Shown here: one piece after another, positions 19,707 through 29,253 of the stretch
Numbering within the stretch: position 1 is the stretch's first letter
How the letters are laid out: each line of letters opens with the position of its first letter
Origin: an uncultured Flavobacteriaceae bacterium
GTDB taxonomy: Bacteria > Bacteroidota > Bacteroidia > Flavobacteriales > Flavobacteriaceae
Direction of reading: 5' to 3'
NCBI GenBank assembly: GCA_943789305.1
Contig: CALSTP010000001.1
Location: 1,443,178-1,507,177, forward strand
Length of the DNA stretch: 64,000 bases
Translations under genes and position numbers: made by a program
Notes under the pieces: model-generated
Told to the model about the DNA's origin: nothing
Database searches by the model: none
The model's input: only the letters and a program-made list of their open reading frames with translations

Positions 19707-20741
19707 TTATAAATTTTTATGCACCGCGTATTGCCTCCATTTATCAAGTGTATTTTTAATATCACTTGGGATTTCAGAATCGAACTCCATCCACTTACCT
19801 GTTACGGGATGTTCAAAACCCAAAGTTTTTGCATGCAAGGCTTGTCTCGGTATAAGCTTAAAACAATTGTCTACAAATTGTTTGTATTTAGTAAAGCTGG
19901 TTCCCTTTAAAATTGAGTTACCTCCGTAACGCTCATCATTAAAAAGAGTGTGACCTATATGTTTCATATGTGCCCGGATTTGATGTGTACGCCCCGTTTC
20001 TAATTCGCATTCTAAAAAAGTAACATACCCCAAACGTTCCAAAACTTTGAAATGGGTAATTGCTGGTTTTCCAGCTTCACCTTCTTCAAAGACGGTCATT
20101 TGTAAGCGATTTTTTGGATGGCGCCCAATATTACCCTCTATTGTACCACTGTCTTCTTTGACATCCCCCCATACCAAAGCGTGATATTTTCGTTTGGAGC
20201 TTTTATCAAAAAATTGTTTGGACAGATGAGTCATTGCGACCTCTGTTTTAGCTATTACCAAAAGACCTGAGGTATCTTTGTCGATTCGATGAACAAGACC
20301 TGGTCGATGTTGCTCGTTTTTAGGTAAGTTTTCGAAATGAAACATTAAAGCATTTATCAACGTGCCTGAATAGTTTCCATGTCCAGGATGGACGACCATT
20401 CCTGCGGCCTTATTAACTAAAATTAAACTTTCATCTTCATATACAATATCAAGGGGTAGGTCTTCCCCTACCAATAAATTTTCAGCAGGCGGATGCCCAA
20501 AAAGTACACGTACGGTATCACCTCCTTTAACTTTATAATTGGACTTTACAGTAACATCATTCACAAAAATACTTCCTTCTTTTGCTGCTTTTTGAATTTT
20601 ATTTCGAGTAGCATTTTCAACCCGATTCATTAAGTATTTATCAACTCTTAAGGGTTCTTGACCAGGATCAGCTGTAAAAGAAAAATGTTCATGAAGTACT
20701 TGCTCATCTTGAAATTCAGGCTCTAAATTATCGTTTTCCAT
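19707..20741 (-). CDS. RluA/RluD family pseudouridine synthase
   Basis: S4-like N-domain; HRIDKDTSGLLVIAKT; GRTHQIRAHMKHIGH. Confidence 0.93.
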   Translation of the reverse strand: MENDNLEPEFQDEQVLHEHFSFTADPGQEPLRVDKYLMNRVENATRNKIQKAAKEGSIFVNDVTVKSNYKVKGGDTVRVLFGHPPAENLLVGEDLPLDIVYEDESLILVNKAAGMVVHPGHGNYSGTLINALMFHFENLPKNEQHRPGLVHRIDKDTSGLLVIAKTEVAMTHLSKQFFDKSSKRKYHALVWGDVKEDSGTIEGNIGRHPKNRLQMTVFEEGEAGKPAITHFKVLERLGYVTFLECELETGRTHQIRAHMKHIGHTLFNDERYGGNSILKGTSFTKYKQFVDNCFKLIPRQALHAKTLGFEHPVTGKWMEFDSEIPSDIKNTLDKWRQYAVHKNL

Positions 20742-21282
20742 TCCCGAGTACTAAGTCAATTTTTGATGTTTTAGGTAAAATAGCTCCTGGTTTAATCGCT
20801 TTACCCTGATATCGAATTTGAAGAACCATATCCTTTCCTATATTGTTTCGATAAGTAATTTCACCCAACTGAAACCCTACCGCAGTAAGTTTAGTTTCAG
20901 CATTTCTTTTCGTAATTTGTATTACATCCGGTACGCTTAATTTTCTGAAACCCGACGGATTGATTGTCAAATATATTTTTCTTCCTTTTTTGACATCAGA
21001 TCCGGCTAAAGGGAACTGTTCAATTGCAGCAAAGGCAGGATATGAAGGGTTAAATTTTGCTGAATCCAGAACTTCAAAACGCAGCTCATACTGGTCTAAT
21101 ACCGAAGCGATAGTTTGAATGTCAAGTGCTTCTAAATCTGGAACTTGAATGTTTTCTCTGTGTTGAGTAAACTTGTTTAATCCATGAAAAGAGAAGCCTA
21201 CAAATAACACTAAAAGTAATCCAGCCCAGAGCAGTTGCTTTAGAAAGAGTTTACTGAAAAAGAAACGAAAGAAATTAATCAT
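20728..21282 (-). CDS. PASTA domain-containing membrane protein
   Basis: Start MINFFRFFFSK; TM helix then repeated VPDL…I…A…L PASTA-type units. Confidence 0.75.
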   Translation of the reverse strand: MINFFRFFFSKLFLKQLLWAGLLLVLFVGFSFHGLNKFTQHRENIQVPDLEALDIQTIASVLDQYELRFEVLDSAKFNPSYPAFAAIEQFPLAGSDVKKGRKIYLTINPSGFRKLSVPDVIQITKRNAETKLTAVGFQLGEITYRNNIGKDMVLQIRYQGKAIKPGAILPKTSKIDLVLGNGKR

Positions 21283-21397
21283 AGTTTTAATATGGAGTAA
21301 AGATAATAAAACCGACTTGTTTTGAAACGATGGAAAACAATTACCTTTACCTGAGCAACTTTTAAAGTTAAATTCTAAATGTCCAAAATTTAAAAGC

Positions 21398-22387
21398 ATG
21401 AATACAATAGTTGGTGTTGCTTTGGGTGGTTTTACCTCAGAAAACAATATTTCTAAAAAAAGTGGTAATGCCGTTTTCAATGCACTACAAAAAAGCCCTT
21501 TTGATGTATTTAAAATAAATATCACAAGAAAGGACTGGTCTGTTTCGGATAGGTCAGGAAATGTTTTCAAACTGAATAAAGGAGACTTTTCTTTTGTGAA
21601 AAATGGAGTATCAATAAATTTTGATGTGATTGTAAATATGATTCATGGTGCTCCCGGAGAAAATGGCCAACTTGCTGGAATGTTGGAGTTACTGAAGATA
21701 CCACAAACCAGCTGCTCTAGCTATGTAGCAGCACTAACCTACAATAAAAGAGATTGCCTAGCTGTTGCTCGATCGAGTAAAATACCTACTGCTAGTTTTT
21801 TTACTTTAGATCAAGGTGATGAATTTACAATTGAAGAGATCGAGAAGGTTGTTGGATTTCCATGTTTTGTAAAAGCTAACAGAGCTGGAAGTAGTTTTGG
21901 AGTTTCCAAGGTATATACGCCTGAAGAACTTCCTTCAGCCATTGAAAAATCATTTGAAGAAGATAATCAAATCCTTATTGAAACAGCTCTAGAAGGAAGA
22001 GAGTTTAGCGTAGGAGTATGCAAATGGAAAAATAAAATTAATGTGCTGCCAATCACAGAAATAATCAGTGAAAATGATTTTTTCGATTACGAAGCAAAAT
22101 ATGAAGGAAAATCGCGAGAAATAACACCTGCTAAAATTCCGGAAGAATGGGAGAAAACACTTGTAGGTTTATCAAAAAAAATATACAAACAAATGGGACT
22201 TGAAGGAGTAGTTCGAAGTGAATTCATTTTTGAAAACGGAATCCCTCACTTGCTCGAAATCAATACAATCCCTGGAATGACTTTAGAGAGTTTAATTCCA
22301 CAACAATTAGAAGCCGGCGGAATTTCGTTAACGGAATTCATGGAAGAACTCATATCTGAAACAATGAAAAAAAAAGAATATCTTTAG
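21398..22387 (+). CDS. ddl: D-alanine--D-alanine ligase
   Basis: ATP-grasp: VNMIHGAPGENGQLAGMLELL, FVKANRAGSSFGVSKV, LEINTIPGMT. Confidence 0.95.
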   Translation: MNTIVGVALGGFTSENNISKKSGNAVFNALQKSPFDVFKINITRKDWSVSDRSGNVFKLNKGDFSFVKNGVSINFDVIVNMIHGAPGENGQLAGMLELLKIPQTSCSSYVAALTYNKRDCLAVARSSKIPTASFFTLDQGDEFTIEEIEKVVGFPCFVKANRAGSSFGVSKVYTPEELPSAIEKSFEEDNQILIETALEGREFSVGVCKWKNKINVLPITEIISENDFFDYEAKYEGKSREITPAKIPEEWEKTLVGLSKKIYKQMGLEGVVRSEFIFENGIPHLLEINTIPGMTLESLIPQQLEAGGISLTEFMEELISETMKKKEYL

Positions 22388-22391
22388 GATT

Positions 22392-22847
22392 ATGAAGAAA
22401 GCAATTTTTCCAGGTTCATTTGATCCAATTACCAACGGACACGTTGATATTATTAAAAGAGCAATTCCTTTGTTTGACGAGATTGTAATCTCAATCGGTA
22501 TTAATTCGAACAAAAAATACATGTTTTCTTTAAAAGAACGCAAACGTTTTATTGAAAAAACTTTTGAAAATGAAAATAAAATTTCTGTTCAAACATACAA
22601 GGGACTTACTGTTGGTTTTTGTATGAATATTGGAGCATCCTTCATTTTGAGGGGTCTTCGAAACCCAGCAGACTTTGAATTTGAAAAAGCAATAGCGCAT
22701 ACAAATAGTAGCCTTTCAGGAATTGAAACCGTTTTCTTATTAACTTCAACAGAAACTTCCTTTATCAGTAGCAGTATTGTTCGAGAAGTAATTCATAATC
22801 AAGGAGACTACAAACACCTCGTTCCAAAATCTGTAATCCAGTCTTAA
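22392..22847 (+). CDS. coaD: Phosphopantetheine adenylyltransferase
   Basis: AIFPGSFDPITNGHVDIIKRA. Confidence 0.95.
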   Translation: MKKAIFPGSFDPITNGHVDIIKRAIPLFDEIVISIGINSNKKYMFSLKERKRFIEKTFENENKISVQTYKGLTVGFCMNIGASFILRGLRNPADFEFEKAIAHTNSSLSGIETVFLLTSTETSFISSSIVREVIHNQGDYKHLVPKSVIQS

Positions 22848-23437
22848 AGATTTTCATAAACTAGTTTGATGTTTTCATAAGCATTCTGAAACTTTTCTGG
22901 AATTTCTGACTCATTAATCCAAACTGCTTGCTCAATACCCTCTTTTGTTTGAGGAATCAAATCTATCTTTGAAGACGTTCTCATTTCAAACCAAAACGTC
23001 TTTTTAAGTTTATACCTGCCATTTCTATTGAAAATGTGTAGCGTATTAATTAATGGTCTAATGATTTCTAATCCTTCAACCCCTGTTTCTTCCTCTACTT
23101 CTCTAATTGCGGCTATTTTAACAGGTTCATTTTTCTCTATTCTCCCCTTAGGTAAGTCCCATTTTTTATTTCTGTAAATAAACAATAAGCGTTGATCTTG
23201 ATGTCGAACCATACCTCCAGCTGCTTCAACAACTGGAAAATGTTTTAAAAAATGCATCCATAATTTTTCTTCAGAGGGGTGATACAAATACAGGGAATTG
23301 ATTTTTTTAGACTTCAATGCTTTTATAATACCTTCAGGCGATGAAAATTTTATAAAAAAAACTGGAATTTCATCAGTTTGAGGAACCAATTCAGTTATTA
23401 AGAAAATTGGTTTTTGATTGAAAAATACTTTATACAT
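22844..23437 (-). CDS. NUDIX hydrolase
   Basis: Nudix box PKGRIEKNEPVKIAAIREVEEETGVE. Confidence 0.88.
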   Translation of the reverse strand: MYKVFFNQKPIFLITELVPQTDEIPVFFIKFSSPEGIIKALKSKKINSLYLYHPSEEKLWMHFLKHFPVVEAAGGMVRHQDQRLLFIYRNKKWDLPKGRIEKNEPVKIAAIREVEEETGVEGLEIIRPLINTLHIFNRNGRYKLKKTFWFEMRTSSKIDLIPQTKEGIEQAVWINESEIPEKFQNAYENIKLVYENL

Positions 23438-23443
23438 TTGTGT

Positions 23444-24085
23444 ATGATTTATAACGAACAAATAGCCTACAAAACTGCTGCTCATTTACTACAAATTAAT
23501 GCAATTAAATTGGAACCAAAAAATCCATTTACATGGGCGAGTGGATGGAAATCTCCAATATATTGTGACAATCGATTAGCACTATCATATCCAAAAGTTA
23601 GAGATTTCTTGACAGATATATTGGCTGAACAAGTAAAATCTTTGTACGGAACTGAGGTGACTATTGCAGGTGTAGCTACTGGTGCAATTGGAATTGGAGC
23701 ACTGGTTGCTCAAAAATTGAATTTACCTTTTGTATATGTTCGCCCTCAAGCCAAAAAACACGGACGTCAAAATCAAATTGAAGGATTTATTCAAGAAGGA
23801 CAGGTCGTTGTTGTAATTGAAGATCTGATCAGTACTGGAATGAGTAGTTTAAACGCAGTAGCTGCAATTAAAGCTGAAGGTATTGAAGTTTTAGGAATGA
23901 TTGCTTTATTCTCATATGGATTTTCTGTTGCAAAAAATAATTTTGAAAAAGCTGGTGTTCAACTCCACACTTTGAGTGACTATGACCATTTGATAGAATT
24001 TGCTAGAGATAATAAAACAATAGAAAAAAGCCAACAAGATACGCTTGTCAATTGGAGAAAAGACCCTTCAAACTGGAGTCCCTAA
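23444..24085 (+). CDS. pyrE: Orotate phosphoribosyltransferase
   Basis: FTWASGWKSPIYCDNR, VVVIEDLISTGMSS. Confidence 0.93.
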   Translation: MIYNEQIAYKTAAHLLQINAIKLEPKNPFTWASGWKSPIYCDNRLALSYPKVRDFLTDILAEQVKSLYGTEVTIAGVATGAIGIGALVAQKLNLPFVYVRPQAKKHGRQNQIEGFIQEGQVVVVIEDLISTGMSSLNAVAAIKAEGIEVLGMIALFSYGFSVAKNNFEKAGVQLHTLSDYDHLIEFARDNKTIEKSQQDTLVNWRKDPSNWSP

Positions 24086-24840
24086 TTTTTCAATTTAATT
24101 TGTTTTAAATCATACGCACACATTTTACGATCTTCTAGTTCAACTTTTAACAATCCTTGTGGGGTAACACCCCTTATAATTCCTGTAAACATTCGCCCTT
24201 TTGATTCAAAAGTGCTAGGTAAATTTCGTCTGTAAAGCGAAGCCTCATAAGTTTTTATTATTTGTTCTTGGGGGTGATTTAAAAGTTCAAGTTTTTGATT
24301 TAGAAGTTTTAGAAAACAATTCATCACCTCATCCAAATCATATAAAATTCCTGAGATTTTGAACATAGAACTAGCAATAGGAAGATTTTTAAAATGATTT
24401 TGATTTACATTGAGTCCAACTCCAATTACACTTGCATGAAGTGAAGAGGTTTTGAACATGTTTTCAATCAAAATTCCACAAATTTTTTTGTCACCTGACA
24501 TAATGTCGTTTGGCCATTTTACATGAGTTTTGGGAATCATAAAGGAATTTAATGTTGCCTCAACTGCTAAAGAAACAACAGCACTTAATACAAAAGGGTT
24601 TTGAATTAAAAGATCACTAAATTCCTTGTAGATACTGAATGTTAGATTTTTACCTTTCTCTGATATCCAAATAGAATTGCTTTGCCCTCTACCACTATTC
24701 TGAGTTTGTGACCAAACAACATCACAATCAGTACACTTGTTTGATGAATAGCGCTCTTTCATCCAAGAATTCGTTGAATCAGTGGCATTAATTTTGATTA
24801 AATTGAAATAATGCATCTTAAAAATACTTGTGTCTGCCAA
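24082..24840 (-). CDS. birA: Biotin--[acetyl-CoA-carboxylase] ligase
   Basis: TDSTNSWMKE, GRGQSNSIWISEKGKNLTFS, KWPNDIM. Confidence 0.9.
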   Translation of the reverse strand: MADTSIFKMHYFNLIKINATDSTNSWMKERYSSNKCTDCDVVWSQTQNSGRGQSNSIWISEKGKNLTFSIYKEFSDLLIQNPFVLSAVVSLAVEATLNSFMIPKTHVKWPNDIMSGDKKICGILIENMFKTSSLHASVIGVGLNVNQNHFKNLPIASSMFKISGILYDLDEVMNCFLKLLNQKLELLNHPQEQIIKTYEASLYRRNLPSTFESKGRMFTGIIRGVTPQGLLKVELEDRKMCAYDLKQIKLKN

Positions 24841-24874
24841 TATTATAATAAATTTGTGTTAAAGAAAAAAATTA

Positions 24875-25246
24875 ATGACGAAAGCTTCCAATAGTGCTGA
24901 TAATCTTATTACCCAAATACTTCTAGGAATAGACCAAGTTAAAGGTGTTGAAGTAAATTTACTCGATTTAAGAAATATTGAAAACACAGTCTGTGATTAT
25001 TTCATTGTGTGTACAGGAACATCGAATACTCACGTATCCGCAATAGTTGGATCTGTTCAAAAGACGGTAAGCAAAGCATTACAAGAAAAACCTTACCATA
25101 CTGAAGGACAAGATAATGGAGAATGGGTATTGATGGACTATGTAGATATCGTTGTTCATGTTTTTCAAAAACAAATTAGAGAGTATTACAATATTGAAGA
25201 GCTTTGGGGTGATGCAAAAACTACATTAATCGCTTCAAATCAATAA
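24875..25246 (+). CDS. rsfS: Ribosome silencing factor
   Basis: CDYFIVCTGTSNTHVSAI, EGQDNGEWVLMDYVDIVVHVF. Confidence 0.93.
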   Translation: MTKASNSADNLITQILLGIDQVKGVEVNLLDLRNIENTVCDYFIVCTGTSNTHVSAIVGSVQKTVSKALQEKPYHTEGQDNGEWVLMDYVDIVVHVFQKQIREYYNIEELWGDAKTTLIASNQ

Positions 25247-25253
25247 AAAAATT

Positions 25254-27197
25254 ATGGCAAAAGAAAACCAACCAAAAAAACAGAAATTCAATACGTATTG
25301 GGTTTATGGAATTGTAATTATTCTACTTTTAGGGCTAAGTATGTTTGGTGACGGAAGTTCACAGTCTCTTAAGAAGACCAACATATCAGAATTTGAGCGT
25401 TTCTTAAATGAAGGAGATGTAAAAAGTATTGTTGTTTACAATAAAAACCTCGTGAAAGTTTCATTAACAGAATCAGCCTTAGAAAAATCGATTCACTCTG
25501 GAGCAAAAACAAAAAATATTTTAGGGCAAGACAACATCAAAGGTCCTCATTATCAATTCGAAGTTGGAAACTTGGAGTTATTTCAGCGAAAATTAGAGAA
25601 AGCCGAATCCAACGGTATTGTTTTTAAATATGATTTTACAACCATTGAAAATAAGTGGCTTGACGTTTTACTTAGTTTCCTTCCTATTATAGTAATCATA
25701 GGAATATGGATCTTCTTGATGAGAAGAATGTCGGGAGGTGGAGGAGGTGCCGGTGGAAGTCAAATTTTTAATATTGGGAAATCAAAAGCTAAGCTTTTTG
25801 ATGAAAAAGCAGACATCAAAACAACTTTCAAAGATGTTGCTGGATTAGAAGGAGCCAAAGAAGAGGTTCAAGAAATTGTAGACTTTCTTAAAAATCCAAC
25901 AAAATACACCAAACTGGGTGGAAAAATTCCTAAGGGAGCACTTCTTGTAGGGCAACCCGGAACCGGTAAAACATTACTAGCTAAAGCTGTAGCAGGGGAA
26001 GCAAAAGTCCCTTTCTTTTCTTTATCAGGATCTGATTTCGTGGAAATGTTTGTAGGAGTAGGTGCTTCAAGGGTGAGGGATCTTTTTAAACAAGCAAAAG
26101 AGAAATCCCCAGCAATTATTTTTATTGATGAAATTGATGCTATTGGAAGAGCACGTGGGAAAAGTAATATGACAGGTTCAAATGATGAACGTGAAAATAC
26201 TTTGAATCAGCTACTAACCGAAATGGATGGTTTTGGAACCAACACCAATGTAATAGTTTTAGCAGCAACAAATCGTGCTGATGTATTAGACAAAGCATTG
26301 ATGCGAGCTGGTCGGTTTGACCGCCAAATCTATGTTGATCTTCCTGATGTGAGAGAACGTAAACAGATTTTTTCTGTACATATTGCTCCTCTAAAAACAA
26401 CCAAAACATTAGATATCGATTTTTTATCCAAACAAACTCCTGGTTTTTCAGGAGCTGATATTGCAAATGTTTGTAATGAAGCAGCACTAATTGCTGCTCG
26501 AAAAAACAAAAAATCAGTTGGAAAACAAGACTTTTTAGATGCAGTTGATCGAATTGTTGGAGGGCTTGAAAAGAAAAATAAAATTATCACTCCGGCAGAG
26601 AAAAAAACAATTGCATTCCATGAGGCAGGCCATGCTATGGTCAGCTGGTTACTTCAACATGCTGCGCCCTTAGTTAAGGTAACTATTGTTCCCCGAGGAC
26701 AATCTTTAGGAGCTGCATGGTATCTTCCAGAAGAACGAATGATTGTCCGAACCGAGCAAATGCTTGATGAAATGTGTGCAACTCTTGGAGGAAGAGCAGC
26801 AGAAAAAATGGTTTTTGATAAAATATCCACTGGGGCCCTAAGTGATCTAGAAAAAGTAACCCGACAAGCAAAGGCTATGGTCACCATATATGGTCTTAAC
26901 GATGAAATTGGAAACCTGACCTACTACGATTCCAGTGGTCAATCAGATTATAGTTTTTCTAAACCCTATTCCGAGGACACTGCTCAAAAAATTGATAAAG
27001 AAATATCCATACTGATAGAAGGTCAATATGAAAGAGCGTGTAAGCTTGTTGCAGACAACATAGAAAAGTTAACAATACTAGCGGAACGTCTTTTAGAAAA
27101 AGAAGTTTTGTTTAAAGATGACCTTTTAAATATTCTTGGAAAAAGACCCTTTGATCAAGAACAAAATGAGGATGAAAAAAAAACAATAACTGAATAA
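25254..27197 (+). CDS. ftsH: ATP-dependent zinc metalloprotease FtsH
   Basis: [29 protein letters not shown]. Confidence 0.97.
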   Translation: MAKENQPKKQKFNTYWVYGIVIILLLGLSMFGDGSSQSLKKTNISEFERFLNEGDVKSIVVYNKNLVKVSLTESALEKSIHSGAKTKNILGQDNIKGPHYQFEVGNLELFQRKLEKAESNGIVFKYDFTTIENKWLDVLLSFLPIIVIIGIWIFLMRRMSGGGGGAGGSQIFNIGKSKAKLFDEKADIKTTFKDVAGLEGAKEEVQEIVDFLKNPTKYTKLGGKIPKGALLVGQPGTGKTLLAKAVAGEAKVPFFSLSGSDFVEMFVGVGASRVRDLFKQAKEKSPAIIFIDEIDAIGRARGKSNMTGSNDERENTLNQLLTEMDGFGTNTNVIVLAATNRADVLDKALMRAGRFDRQIYVDLPDVRERKQIFSVHIAPLKTTKTLDIDFLSKQTPGFSGADIANVCNEAALIAARKNKKSVGKQDFLDAVDRIVGGLEKKNKIITPAEKKTIAFHEAGHAMVSWLLQHAAPLVKVTIVPRGQSLGAAWYLPEERMIVRTEQMLDEMCATLGGRAAEKMVFDKISTGALSDLEKVTRQAKAMVTIYGLNDEIGNLTYYDSSGQSDYSFSKPYSEDTAQKIDKEISILIEGQYERACKLVADNIEKLTILAERLLEKEVLFKDDLLNILGKRPFDQEQNEDEKKTITE

Positions 27198-27204
27198 TTT
27201 TTTC

Positions 27205-27801
27205 GTGAATTTCTTCAAAAATATTTTCGGAAAAAACAAAAAGGAAATAATCAAAGAAAATAGCCCCTATTTAGCTCCTAAAAAAGATCATAAAGAAATT
27301 GAGTTTGCCAAAAAATTTACTGAGAAGGGTGGAAAATTTATTTTTAGTGAGAATAGAAAAGATACTTTAAAATATTTCCACCAAATACTAGCTGAAAACG
27401 GATGGGGCAACTTAGATTTAAAAAGTGATTCAAAAAGTCTAAACAGTTTTTTTAAACTCGATACAAATCAAGAGTTTTCTGAAAATAAAATTCCTTCAAC
27501 ACAGGTTTTAGGCTGCGAATATTTAATTGCAAACAAAGGAGCTATATTGATTTGTAGTCATCAAATAAAAGATTTGAAATTGAATGAACTTCCTGAAAAT
27601 TTGATAATTCTTGCAAGTTCAGCTCAATTTGTTGAAGACGTTAGTGAAGCGATGACATTGATAAATACTCGATATAAAGAAGATCTACCATCAAATATTA
27701 CTACCCTAAATGCGTTCGATCCAGATAAAGAAGAAAACTTTCTTTCTTATGGAAGTAGCACAAAAAACTTATATTTACTCGTTCAAGAAGACTCCTACTA
27801 A
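27205..27801 (+). CDS. LUD-domain (LutC-like) protein
   Basis: CEYLIANKGAILICSHQ…; location ftsH-LUD-cdsA. Confidence 0.65.
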   Translation: MNFFKNIFGKNKKEIIKENSPYLAPKKDHKEIEFAKKFTEKGGKFIFSENRKDTLKYFHQILAENGWGNLDLKSDSKSLNSFFKLDTNQEFSENKIPSTQVLGCEYLIANKGAILICSHQIKDLKLNELPENLIILASSAQFVEDVSEAMTLINTRYKEDLPSNITTLNAFDPDKEENFLSYGSSTKNLYLLVQEDSY

Positions 27802-28593
27802 ATGAAAGATATAAAAATTCGTGCTGTATCTGGATCACTTTATGCTGCAACATTAATAGGGGCAATATTCTTTTCCCCATTTACAATGTCGGCAATTATT
27901 TTTATTTTTTCAAGCCTAGCTTTGTGGGAATTCCAACGATTAATTCAATTCAAAAGCATTATCCCATTTATGACATTAGCTCTTTCAATTGGGTATGCCC
28001 TATTCAGCCTGATGACTAAACAAACTGAGGATGTCATGCTCTACATTGCTTTGATTCTTAATTCAGTTCTTATCATATTACTCTTTTCTTCTAAAAAAAT
28101 AAACCTCAACTATCCAATAAAACTTATTCTTAGTCTTGGATATTTAGTTTTTTCATCTTATTTCATTTGTCGATCAGCTTATGAGGGGTTGACTTATTCC
28201 CCGTGGTTACTGACATTACTTTACTTATCGATTTGGGCAAACAATTCATTTGCATATATTTTTGGCTCAAAATTTGGAAAGCACAAGTTGCTTCCAAAAA
28301 TATCTCCAAAAAAATCCTGGGAAGGATTTTTTGGAGGAATGATTGCTACTATTCTTTTGACATATGTCATTGAAAAAGAATTGAATCTTTTTGAAAATAA
28401 GTTATGGATCCTATTTGCTTTAATGGTTCCCATATTGGCTACTTTAGGGGATTTTATTCAATCTTATTTCAAGAGAATAGCTAAGGTTAAAGACAGTGGG
28501 AGTCTAATTCCTGGCCACGGAGGGTTTTATGATCGCATGGATAGTGTTATCTTTATTGCACCTTATTATTATTTACTTTTAAAATTCATCTAA
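27802..28593 (+). CDS. cdsA: Phosphatidate cytidylyltransferase
   Basis: SPKKSWEGFFGGM, KRIAKVKDSGSLIPGHGGFYDRMDS. Confidence 0.94.
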   Translation: MKDIKIRAVSGSLYAATLIGAIFFSPFTMSAIIFIFSSLALWEFQRLIQFKSIIPFMTLALSIGYALFSLMTKQTEDVMLYIALILNSVLIILLFSSKKINLNYPIKLILSLGYLVFSSYFICRSAYEGLTYSPWLLTLLYLSIWANNSFAYIFGSKFGKHKLLPKISPKKSWEGFFGGMIATILLTYVIEKELNLFENKLWILFALMVPILATLGDFIQSYFKRIAKVKDSGSLIPGHGGFYDRMDSVIFIAPYYYLLLKFI

Positions 28594-28594
28594 G

Positions 28595-29245
28595 ATGTTT
28601 CACAAAGAAGGCCACTTAATCATTGTTTTTACTTTTATTTTTACAGCAGGAATTGCACTTGGTGCTGATTACTTTGTTCCAATTTCTTGGTTAAAATTAG
28701 CCTTACAAGTTCTAAGCCTTGGTTTACTCGTATTGGTTTTACAGTTTTTTAGAAATCCTAAGAGAAATACAGTTATAAATTCAGATCACATAATCGCCCC
28801 GGTTGATGGGAAGGTAGTTGTGATTGAAGAGGTTTATGAAAAAGAATATTTAAAAGATCAACGCCTTATGGTGTCGATTTTTATGTCACCAGTAAACGTT
28901 CACGTAACTCGTTATTGTATGAGCGGAAAAGTGCTATTTAGCAAATACCATCCAGGAAAATATCTCGTTGCATGGCACCCAAAAGCTTCTGAAGAAAACG
29001 AACGAACAACGATTGTTGTCGAAAATAAATCTTTTGGATCAGTGCTTTATCGTCAAATTGCGGGTGCGCTTGCACGAAGAATTGTAAACTATGCAAAAGA
29101 AGGTCAGGAGATAATTCAAGGAACGGATGCTGGCTTCATCAAATTTGGTTCTCGGGTAGATTTATACCTTCCTGTTGGTACCAAAATTGAGGTAGATTTG
29201 AATCAAGTTGTGAAAGGCGGAATCCACTGTATCGCCAAGAAATAA
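28595..29245 (+). CDS. psd: Phosphatidylserine decarboxylase family protein
   Basis: IIAPVDGKVV, VSIFMSPVNVHVTR, FIKFGSRVDLYLP. Confidence 0.92.
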   Translation: MFHKEGHLIIVFTFIFTAGIALGADYFVPISWLKLALQVLSLGLLVLVLQFFRNPKRNTVINSDHIIAPVDGKVVVIEEVYEKEYLKDQRLMVSIFMSPVNVHVTRYCMSGKVLFSKYHPGKYLVAWHPKASEENERTTIVVENKSFGSVLYRQIAGALARRIVNYAKEGQEIIQGTDAGFIKFGSRVDLYLPVGTKIEVDLNQVVKGGIHCIAKK

Positions 29246-29253
29246 ACAGTTAT

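Noticed and set aside
20728-21570. Long N-terminal extension of PASTA protein
   Set aside because: Overlaps the ddl start on the other strand; MINFFRFF at 21282 is a natural TM start.
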